From positions 19,912,688 through 19,976,687 of the forward strand of contig OZ059895.1 in the NCBI GenBank assembly GCA_964057225.1: DNA of 64,000 nt, given 5' to 3'. The stretch comes from Auanema rhodensis (lineage: Eukaryota; Nematoda; Chromadorea; Rhabditida; Rhabditidae). Position numbers and translations under genes: made by a program. The first letter of the stretch is position 1. Every line of letters begins with the position of its first letter. Under the pieces are notes generated by a model that saw only the letters and a program-made list of their open reading frames with translations, was not told the DNA's origin and ran no database searches. Positions 1 through 8,771 of this stretch are shown here, piece by piece.

Positions 1-16
1 TTGCTAAATTATTTTG

Positions 17-35
17 AAATTTTTCGAAAAAATTT
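17..35. repeat. A/T palindrome centred on TTCGAA (per monomer)
   Basis: Perfect 12-bp palindrome at 20-31 (TTTTTCGAAAAA), extended to a near-palindrome with AAAT/ATTT flanks at 17-35. It recurs in every 351-bp monomer at the same place. The 350-bp class loses the C, which destroys the dyad and the BstBI site. Such A- and T-tracts favour DNA bending (general knowledge); no function is shown. Confidence 0.85.
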
Positions 36-58
36 TTGTCAAAATGTTTTTGGAAGCA

Positions 59-86
59 ATGTTGAGTGTACATGGAAACTCAACAT
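59..86. repeat. 9-bp inverted repeat, 10-nt loop (per monomer)
   Basis: Arms ATGTTGAGT (59-67) and ACTCAACAT (78-86) are perfect complements around GTACATGGAA. They are conserved in nearly every monomer of the window. Rare exceptions are the X copies ('ttgaatg', near 3921 and 6026) and one 'tatatgg' loop variant near 24623. This is the most constant dyad of the monomer. Confidence 0.9.
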
Positions 87-169
87 ATACTAATGCATCA
101 TTTTTCAAACGATCATAACTAATTTTTGTATTAAGCGTTTCTCAATGTAGTATAGTGCATTCGATGCGG

Positions 170-220
170 ATTTTTAAGCTGCGTCGATCTGTGTTTTCAG
201 ATTTGCGCTAGCTTAAAAAT
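170..220. repeat. 51-nt imperfect hairpin (per monomer)
   Basis: Outer arms ATTTTTAAGCT (170-180) and AGCTTAAAAAT (210-220) pair over 11 bp. Inside, GCG (181-183) pairs with CGC (206-208), and ATCTG (187-191) with CAGAT (198-202). A 3x3 internal loop, one bulged T (209) and a 6-nt apical loop (TGTTTT or TGTTAT) remain. V copies change one base in each outer arm, at adjacent pairs, and both would be G-U pairs in RNA. It could extrude as a cruciform or fold in a transcript; neither is shown here. Confidence 0.85.
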
Positions 221-287
221 GCACCGAGATATCAACTGATATAAGTTCACACTTACATCCTCGATTTTCACCCTGAAGAATTAATTT

Positions 288-304
288 TTTCGTTGAATAA
301 CATT
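288..304 (+). other. CENP-B-box-like half match (weak)
   Basis: The 17 bases from 288 match the mammalian CENP-B box consensus at the first eight positions (TTTCGTTG) and at positions 10 and 12, but the CGGG core is absent. It recurs in each monomer having 'ttcgttg'; S copies read 'tttgttg' and lose the CpG. I count 10 of 17 matches and consider binding unlikely without the CGGG element. Confidence 0.2.
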
Positions 305-1053
305 GTCCATCGTCTTTGCCTTGAAAGAAAGATACTGAAAACATCTACTTTTTGCTAAATTATTTTGAAATTTTTCGAAAAAATTTTTGTCAAAATGTTT
401 TTGGAAGCAATGTTGAGTGTACATGGAAACTCAACATACACTAATGCATCATTTTTCAAACGATCATAACTAATTTTTGTATTGAGCGTTTCTCAATGTA
501 GTATAGTGCATTCGATGCGGATTTTTAAGCTGCGTCGATCTGTGTTTTCAGATTTGCGCTAGCTTAAAAATGCACCGAGATATCAACTGATATAAGTTCA
601 CACTTACATCCTCGATTTTCACCCTGAAGAATTAATTTTTTCGTTGAATAACATTGTTCATCGTTTTTGCCTTGAAAAAAGGAATCTAAAAACATCTACT
701 TTTTGCAAAATTATTTTGAAATTTTTCGAAAAAATTTTTGTGAAAATGTTTTTGGAAGCAATGTTGAGTGTACATGGAAACTCAACATACACTAATGCAT
801 CATTTTTCAAACGATCATAACTAATTTTTGTATTAAGCTTTTCTCAATGTAGTATAGTGCATTCGATGCGGATTTTTAAGCTGCGTCGATCTGTGTTATC
901 AGATTTGCGCTAGCTTGAAAATGCACCGAGATATCAACTGATATAAGTTCACACTTACATCCTCGATTTTCACCCTGAAGAATTAATTTTTTCGTTGAAT
1001 AACATTGTCCATCGTCTTTGCCTTGAAAGAAAGAATCTGAAAACATCTACTTT

Positions 1054-1403
1054 TTGCTAATATATTTTGAAATTTTTGAAAAAATTTTTGTCAAAATGTT
1101 TTTGGAAGCAATGTTGAGTGTACATGGAAACTCAACATACACTAATGCATCATTTTTCAAACGATCATAACTAATTTTTGTATTGAGCGTTTCGCAATGT
1201 AGTATAGTGCATTCGATGCGGATTTTTAAGCTGCGTCGATCTGTGTTATCAGATTTGCGCTAGCTTAAAAATGCACCGAGATATCAACTGATATAAGTTA
1301 ACACTTATATCCTCGATTTTCACCCTGAAGAATTAATTTTTTTGTTGAATAACATTGTCCATCGTCTTTGCCTTGAAAGAAAGAATCTGAAAACATCTAC
1401 TTT
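1054..1403 (+). repeat. 350-bp monomer class S (first example of 29)
   Basis: This class reads 'gctaatatattttg' in place of 'gctaaattattttg' and has lost the C of TTCGAA, giving 350 bp. Most copies also carry 'gttaac' (an HpaI site) and a T-run of eight or so with 'ttgttg' in place of 'tcgttg'. By my count the 29 starts are 1054, 2457, 5615, 7720, 9123, 10175, 11227, 14034, 15086, 16138, 16839, 17891, 20347, 21399, 22100, 23503, 24906, 25958, 27361, 29115, 30518, 32623, 34026, 35780, 37183, 38235, 38936, 39988 and 41742. None occurs to the right of 42,087. Confidence 0.88.
1290..1311. repeat. 9-bp inverted repeat with TAAC loop (class S form)
   Basis: GATATAAGT (1290-1298) and ACTTATATC (1303-1311) are perfect complements around a 4-nt loop. 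With the loop TAAC the centre includes an HpaI site. The equivalent in the first monomer (238-259) has one mismatch ('acttacatc'). U and W copies are perfect with loop TCAC. T copies ('atatatgtt', 'tagatcc') have two mismatches. The state of this dyad therefore differs by class. Confidence 0.85.
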
Positions 1404-1754
1404 TTGCTAAATTATTTTGAAATTTTTCGAAAAAATTTTTGTCAAAATGTTTTTGGAAGCAATGTTGAGTGTACATGGAAACTCAACATACACTAATGCA
1501 TCATTTTTCAAACGATCATAACTAATTTTTGTATTGAGCGTTTCTCAATGTAGTATAGTGCATTCGATGCGGATTTTTAAGCTGCGTCGATCTGTATTAT
1601 CAGATTTGCGCTAGCTTAAAAATGCACCGAGATATCAACTGATATATGTTCACACTTAGATCCTCGATTTTCACCCTGAAGAATTAATTTTTTCGTTGAA
1701 TAACAATGTCCATCGTCTTTGCCTTGAAAGAAAGAATCTGAAAACATCTACTTT

Positions 1755-3508
1755 TTGCTAAATTATTTTGAAATTTTTTGAAAAAATTTTTGTCAAAATG
1801 TTTTTGGAAGCAATGTTGAGTGTACATGGAAACTCAACATACACTAATGCATCATTTTGCAAACGATCATAACTAATTTCTGTATTGAGCGTTTCTCAAT
1901 GTAGTATAGTGCAATCGATGCGGATTTTTAAGCTGCGTCGATCTGTGTTATCAGATTTGCGCTAGCTTAAAAATGCACCGAGACATCAACTGATATAAGT
2001 TCACACTTATATCCTCGATTTTCACCCTGAAGAATTAATTTTTTCGTTGAATAGCATTGTCCATCGTTTTTGCCTTGAAAAAAGGAATCTAAAAACATCT
2101 ACTTTTTGCAAAATTATTTTGAAATTTTTCGAAAAAATTTTTGTCAAAATGTTTTTGGAAGCAATGTTGAGTGTACATGGAAACTCAACATACACTAATG
2201 CATCATTTTTCAAACGATCATAACTAATTTTTGTATTAAGCTTTTCTCAATGTAGTGTAGTGCATTCGATACGGATTTTTGAGCTGCGTCGATCTGTGTT
2301 ATCAGATTTGCGCTAGCTTGAAAATGCACCGAGATATCAACTGATATAAGTTCACACTTACATCCTCGATTTTCACCCTGAAGAATTAATTTTTTCGTTG
2401 AATAACATTGTCCATCGTCTTTGCCTTGAAAGAAAGAATCTGAAAACATCTACTTTTTGCTAATATATTTTGAAATTTTTGAAAAAATTTTCGTCAAAAT
2501 GTTTTTGGAAGCAATGTTGAGTGTACATGGAAACTCAACATACACTAATGCATCATTTTTCAAACGATCATAACTAATTTTTGTATTGAGCGTTTCTCAA
2601 TGTAGTATAGTGCATTCGATGCGGATTTTTAAGCTGCGTCGATCTGTGTTATCAGATTTGCGCTAGCTTAAAAATGCACCGAGATATCAACTGATATAAG
2701 TTAACACTTATATCCTCGATTTTCACCCTGAAGAATTAATTTTTTTGTTGAATAACATTGTCCATCGTCTTTGCCTTGAAAGAAAGAATCTGAAAACATC
2801 TACTTTTTGCTAAATTATTTTGAAATTTTTCGAAAAAATTTTTGTCAAAATGTTTTTGGAAGCAATGTTGAGTGTACATGGAAACTCAACATACACTAAT
2901 GCATCATTTTTCAAACGATCATAACTAATTTCTGTATTGAGCGTTTCTCAATGTAGTATAGTGCATTCGATGCGGATTTTTAAGCTGCGTCGATCTGTGT
3001 TATCAGATTTGCGCTAGCTTAAAAATGCACCGAGATATCAACTGATATAAGTTCACACTTATATCCTCGATTTTCACCCTGAAGAATTAATTTTTTCGTT
3101 GAATAACATTGTTCATCGTTTTTGCCTTGAAAAAAGGAATCTAAAAACATCTACTTTTTGCAAAATTATTTTGAAATTTTTCGAAAAAATTTTTGTGAAA
3201 ATGTTTTTGGAAGCAATGTTGAGTGTACATGGAAACTCAACATACACTAATGCATCATTTTTCAAACGATCATAACTAATTTTTGTATTAAGCTTTTCTC
3301 AATGTAGTATAGTGCATTCGATGCGGATTTTTAAGCTGCGTCGATCTGTGTTATCAGATTTGCGCTAGCTTAAAAATGCACCGAGATATCAACTGATATA
3401 AGTTCACACTTACATCCTCGATTTTCACCCTGAAGAATTAATTTTTTCGTTGAATAACATTGTCCATCGTCTTTGCCTTGAAAGAAAGATACTGAAAACA
3501 TCTACTTT
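1755..3508 (+). repeat. U-V-S-W-R five-monomer block, left copy
   Basis: Monomers 6-10, 1,754 bp. The same order U, V ('gatacgg'), S ('attttcgtc'), W ('ttgttcatcg') and R ('gtgaaaatg') recurs at 19645-21398, an offset of 17,890 bp. The last monomer here diverges from its partner at 'cttaaaaatg' near 3369 and ends with the class P mark 'gatactg', so it is an R/P hybrid. The U copy has private changes 'ttttttgaaa' near 1774 and 'gagacatc' near 1980. Confidence 0.75.
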
Positions 3509-3859
3509 TTGCTAAATTATTTTGAAATTTTTCGAAAAAATTTTTGTCAAAATGTTTTTGGAAGCAATGTTGAGTGTACATGGAAACTCAACATATACTA
3601 ATGCATCATTTTTCAAACGATCATAACTAATTTTTGTATTAAGCGTTTCTCAATGTAGTATAGTGCATTCGATGCGGATTTTTAAGCTGCGTCGATCTGT
3701 GTTTTCAGATTTGCGCTAGCTTAAAAATGCACCGAGATATCAACTGATATAAGTTCACACTTACATCCTCGATTTTCACCCTGAAGAATTAATTTTTTCG
3801 TTGAATAACATTGTCTATCGTCTTTGCCTTGAAAGAAAGAATCTGAAAACATCTACTTT

Positions 3860-5964
3860 TTGCTAAATTATTCTGAAATTTTTCGAAAAAATTTTTGTCA
3901 AAATGTTTTTGGAAGCAATGTTGAATGTACATGGAAACTCAACATATACTAATGCATCATTTTTCAAACGATCATAACTAATTTTTGTATTGAGCGTTTC
4001 TCAATGTAGTATAGTGCATTCGATGCGGATTTTTAAGCTGCGTCGATCTGTGTTTTCAGATTTGCGCTAGCTTAAAAATGCACCGAGATATCAACTGATA
4101 TAAGTTCACACTTACATCCTCGATTTTCACCCTGAAGAATTAATTTTTTCGTTGAATAACATTGTCCATCGTCTTTGCCTTGAAAGAAAGATACTGAAAA
4201 CATCTACTTTTTGCTAAATTATTTTGAAATTTTTCGAAAAAATTTTTGTCAAAATGTTTTTGGAAGCAATGTTGAGTGTACATGGAAACTCAACATATAC
4301 TAATGCATCATTTTTCAAACGATCATAACTAATTTTTGTATTAAGCGTTTCTCAATGTAGTATAGTGCATTCGATGCGGATTTTTAAGCTGCGTCGATCT
4401 GTGTTTTCAGATTTGCGCTAGCTTAAAAATGCACCGAGATATCAACTGATATAAGTTCACACTTACATCCTCGATTTTCACCCTGAAGAATTAATTTTTT
4501 CGTTGAATAACATTGTCCATCGTCTTTGCCTTGAAAGAAAGATACTGAAAACATCTACTTTTTGCTAAATTATTTTGAAATTTTTCGAAAAAATTTTTGT
4601 CAAAATGTTTTTGGAAGCAATGTTGAGTGTACATGGAAACTCAACATATACTAATGCATCATTTTTCAAACGATCATAACTAATTTTTGTATTAAGCGTT
4701 TCTCAATGTAGTATAGTGCATTCGATGCGGATTTTTAAGCTGCGTCGATCTGTGTTTTCAGATTTGCGCTAGCTTAAAAATGCACCGAGATATCAACTGA
4801 TATAAGTTCACACTTACATCCTCGATTTTCACCCTGAAGAATTAATTTTTTCGTTGAATAACATTGTCCATCGTCTTTGCCTTAAAAGAAAGATACTGAA
4901 AACATCTACTTTTTGCTAAATTATTTTGAAATTTTTCGAAAAAATTTTTGTCAAAATGTTTTTGGAAGCAATGTTGAGTGTACATGGAAACTCAACATAC
5001 ACTAATGCATCATTTTTCAAACGATCATAACTAATTTTTGTATTGAGCGTTTCTCAATGTAGTATAGTGCATTCGATGCGGATTTTTAAGCTGCGTCGAT
5101 CTGTGTTTTCAGATTTGCGCTAGCTTAAAAATGCACCGAGATATCAACTGATATAAGTTCACACTTACATCCTCGATTTTCACCCTGAAGAATTAATTTT
5201 TTCGTTGAATAACATTGTTCATCGTTTTTGCCTTGAAAAAAGGAATCTAAAAACATCTACTTTTTGCAAAATTATTTTGAAATTTTTCGAAAAAATTTTT
5301 GTGAAAATGTTTTTGGAAGCAATGTTGAGTGTACATGGAAACTCAACATACACTAATGCATCATTTTTCAAACGATCATAACTAATTTTTGTATTAAGCT
5401 TTTCTCAATGTAGTATAGTGCATTCGATGCGGATTTTTAAGCTGCGTCGATCTGTGTTATCAGATTTGCGCTAGCTTGAAAATGCACCGAGATATCAACT
5501 GATATAAGTTCACACTTACATCCTCGATTTTCACCCTGAAGAATTAATTTTTTCGTTGAATAACATTGTCCATCGTCTTTGCCTTGAAAGAAAAAATCTG
5601 AAAACATCTACTTTTTGCTAATATATTTTGAAATTTTTGAAAAAATTTTTGTCAAAATGTTTTTGGAAGCAATGTTGAGTGTACATGGAAACTCAACATA
5701 CACTAATGCATCATTTTTCAAACGATCATAACTAATTTTTGTATTAAGCGTTTCTCAATGTAGTATAGTGCATTCGATGCGGATTTTTAAGCTGCGTCGA
5801 TCTGTGTTTTCAGATTTGCGCTAGCTTAAAAATGCACCGAGATATCAACTGATATAAGTTCACACTTACATCCTCGATTTTCACCCTGAAGAATTAATTT
5901 TTTCGTTGAATAACATTGTCCATCGTCTTTGCCTTGAAAGAAAGATACTGAAAACATCTACTTT
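3860..5964 (+). repeat. Six-monomer HOR block, copy 1 (X-P-P-Q-R-S/P)
   Basis: Six monomers (2,105 bp) in the order X, P, P, Q, R, S/P hybrid. The X copy has two private marks: 'attctgaaa' near 3870 in place of 'attttgaaa', and 'ttgaatgtac' near 3921 in place of 'ttgagtgtac'. The R copy has 'gaaaaaatctg' near 5590. All three marks recur 2,105 bp further right, so this block is one copy of a recent tandem duplication. The last monomer is a hybrid: it starts as the 350-bp S class and ends as class P. Confidence 0.85.
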
Positions 5965-8069
5965 TTGCTAAATTATTCTGAAATTTTTCGAAAAAATTTT
6001 TGTCAAAATGTTTTTGGAAGCAATGTTGAATGTACATGGAAACTCAACATATACTAATGCATCATTTTTCAAACGATCATAACTAATTTTTGTATTGAGC
6101 GTTTCTCAATGTAGTATAGTGCATTCGATGCGGATTTTTAAGCTGCGTCGATCTGTGTTTTCAGATTTGCGCTAGCTTAAAAATGCACCGAGATATCAAC
6201 TGATATAAGTTCACACTTACATCCTCGATTTTCACCCTGAAGAATTAATTTTTTCGTTGAATAACATTGTCCATCGTCTTTGCCTTGAAAGAAAGATACT
6301 GAAAACATCTACTTTTTGCTAAATTATTTTGAAATTTTTCGAAAAAATTTTTGTCAAAATGTTTTTGGAAGCAATGTTGAGTGTACATGGAAACTCAACA
6401 TATACTAATGCATCATTTTTCAAACGATCATAACTAATTTTTGTATTAAGCGTTTCTCAATGTAGTATAGTGCATTCGATGCGGATTTTTAAGCTGCGTC
6501 GATCTGTGTTTTCAGATTTGCGCTAGCTTAAAAATGCACCGAGATATCAACTGATATAAGTTCACACTTACATCCTCGATTTTCACCCTGAAGAATTAAT
6601 TTTTTCGTTGAATAACATTGTCCATCGTCTTTGCCTTGAAAGAAAGATACTGAAAACATCTACTTTTTGCTAAATTATTTTGAAATTTTTCGAAAAAATT
6701 TTTGTCAAAATGTTTTTGGAAGCAATGTTGAGTGTACATGGAAACTCAACATATACTAATGCATCATTTTTCAAACGATCATAACTAATTTTTGAATTAA
6801 GCGTTTCTCAATGTAGTATAGTGCATTCGATGCGGATTTTTAAGCTGCGTCGATCTGTGTTTTCAGATTTGCGCTAGCTTAAAAATGCACCGAGATATCA
6901 ACTGATATAAGTTCACACTTACATCCTCGATTTTCACCCTGAAGAATTAATTTTTTCGTTGAATAACATTGTCCATCGTCTTTGCCTTGAAAGAAAGATA
7001 CTGAAAACATCTACTTTTTGCTAAATTATTTTGAAATTTTTCGAAAAAATTTTTGTCAAAATGTTTTTGGAAGCAATGTTGAGTGTACATGGAAACTCAA
7101 CATACACTAATGCATCATTTTTCAAACGATCATAACTAATTTTTGTATTGAGCGTTTCTCAATGTAGTATAGTGCATTCGATGCGGATTTTTAAGCTGCG
7201 TCGATCTGTGTTTTCAGATTTGCGCTAGCTTAAAAATGCACCGAGATATCAACTGATATAAGTTCACACTTACATCCTCGATTTTCACCCTGAAGAATTA
7301 ATTTTTTCGTTGAATAACATTGTTCATCGTTTTTGCCTTGAAAAAAGGAATCTAAAAACATCTACTTTTTGCAAAATTATTTTGAAATTTTTCGAAAAAA
7401 TTTTTGTGAAAATGTTTTTGGAAGCAATGTTGAGTGTACATGGAAACTCAACATACACTAATGCATCATTTTTCAAACGATCATAACTAATTTTTGTATT
7501 AAGCTTTTCTCAATGTAGTATAGTGCATTCGATGCGGATTTTTAAGCTGCGTCGATCTGTGTTATCAGATTTGCGCTAGCTTGAAAATGCACCGAGATAT
7601 CAACTGATATAAGTTCACACTTACATCCTCGATTTTCACCCTGAAGAATTAATTTTTTCGTTGAATAACATTGTCCATCGTCTTTGCCTTGAAAGAAAAA
7701 ATCTGAAAACATCTACTTTTTGCTAATATATTTTGAAATTTTTGAAAAAATTTTTGTCAAAATGTTTTTGGAAGCAATGTTGAGTGTACATGGAAACTCA
7801 ACATACACTAATGCATCATTTTTCAAACGATCATAACTAATTTTTGTATTGAGCGTTTCTCAATGTAGTATAGTGCATTCGATGCGGATTTTTAAGCTGC
7901 GTCGATCTGTGTTATCAGATTTGCGCTAGCTTAAAAATGCACCGAGATATCAACTGATATAAGTTAACACTTATATCCTCGATTTTCACCCTGAAGAATT
8001 AATTTTTTTGTTGAATAACATTGTCCATCGTCTTCGCCTTGAAAGAAAGAATCTGAAAACATCTACTTT
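5965..8069 (+). repeat. Six-monomer HOR block, copy 2 (X-P-P-Q-R-S)
   Basis: This is the second copy of the 2,105-bp block, carrying the same private marks ('attctgaaa' near 5975, 'ttgaatgtac' near 6026, 'gaaaaaatctg' near 7696). It differs in its last monomer, which is a complete S copy ('gttaac', 'ttttttttg') and not an S/P hybrid. This suggests copy 1 ends at an exchange point. A private change 'tttttgaattaag' near 6792 is seen only here. The block straddles the compositional limit of regions I and II. Confidence 0.85.
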
Positions 8070-8771
8070 TTGCTAAATTATTTTGAAATTTTTCGAAAAA
8101 ATTTTTGTCAAAATGTTTTTGGAAGCAATGTTGAGTGTACATGGAAACTCAACATACACTAATGCATCATTTTTCAAACGATCATAACTAATTTTTGTAT
8201 TGAGCGTTTCTCAATGTAGTATAGTGCATTCGATGCGGATTTTTAAGCTGCGTCGATCTGTGTTATCAGATTTGCGCTAGCTTAAAAATGCACCGAGATA
8301 TCAACTGATATATGTTCACACTTAGATCCTCGATTTTCACCCTGAAGAATTAATTTTTTCGTTGAATAACAATGTCCATCGTCTTTGCCTTGAAAGAAAG
8401 AATCTGAAAACATCTACTTTTTGCTAAATTATTTTGAAATTTTTCGAAAAAATTTTTGTCAAAATGTTTTTGGAAGCAATGTTGAGTGTACATGGAAACT
8501 CAACATACACTAATGCATCATTTTGCAAACGATCATAACTAATTTCTGTATTGAGCGTTTCTCAATGTAGTATAGTGCAATCGATGCGGATTTTTAAGCT
8601 GCGTCGATCTGTGTTATCAGATTTGCGCTAGCTTAAAAATGCACCGAGATATCAACTGATATAAGTTCACACTTATATCCTCGATTTTCACCCTGAAGAA
8701 TTAATTTTTTCGTTGAATAGCATTGTCCATCGTTTTTGCCTTGAAAAAAGGAATCTAAAAACATCTACTTT

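Larger units (their letters stand above)
1..351 (+). repeat. Reference monomer (class P), first copy
   Basis: This copy is a convenient reference for the monomer. In order it holds an A/T palindrome around TTCGAA (17-35), a 9-bp inverted repeat (59-86), the conserved stretch 'aacgatcataactaa' (about 109-123), a 51-nt imperfect hairpin (170-220), a second inverted repeat (238-259), and a purine-rich segment ending in 'tactttttgc' (about 321-355). Class P markers are 'catata', 'ttaagcg', 'gtgttttcag', 'acttacatcc' and 'gatactg'. The length 351 is divisible by three, yet no frame stays open through a typical copy. NheI (GCTAGC), EcoRV (GATATC) and NsiI (ATGCAT) sites occur once per monomer in nearly all copies. 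Confidence 0.95.
1..7368 (+). repeat. Satellite region I: P/Q/X-rich sub-array
   Basis: Monomers 1-21. Classes with 'gtgttttcag', and mostly 'catata', appear here (monomers 1, 2, 11-15 and 17-21). They alternate with R, S, T, U, V and W copies that are typical of region II. The class order read from the left is P Q R S T U V S W R P X P P Q R (S/P hybrid) X P P Q. After the Q copy ending at 7368, no 'ttttcag' copy is seen again until about 42.6 kb. The right limit is a change in composition, not a physical junction; the tandem order continues unbroken. Confidence 0.8.

Noticed and set aside
281-300. T-runs as transcription terminators and 'tataagt' as promoter boxes
   Set aside because: Such motifs are expected by chance in AT-rich repeats and occur in every monomer with no adjoining gene.
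1-351. Internal 117-bp subrepeats (351 = 3 x 117)
   Set aside because: Only a short partial similarity is seen ('gatcataactaat' near 111 and 'gatatcaactgat' near 228). The third expected segment does not match, so a trimeric origin is not supported.
2022-2213. 63-codon minus-strand ORFs (about 30 copies, for example 2022-2213, 8688-8879, 45163-45354, 60256-60447)
   Set aside because: They lie wholly inside satellite monomers, cross the monomer junction, and open only when one diagnostic substitution removes a stop. No conserved domain, promoter or ribosome/Kozak context is evident, and most monomers lack the open frame.
2210-2449. 70- to 79-codon minus-strand ORFs in V monomers (for example 2210-2449, 9928-10167, 41495-41734)
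   Set aside because: Same reasoning: chance frames in one monomer class, with hybrids and 'tttagctt' copies changing the start. The 4-base overlap with the 63-codon frames looks operon-like but follows from monomer phase.
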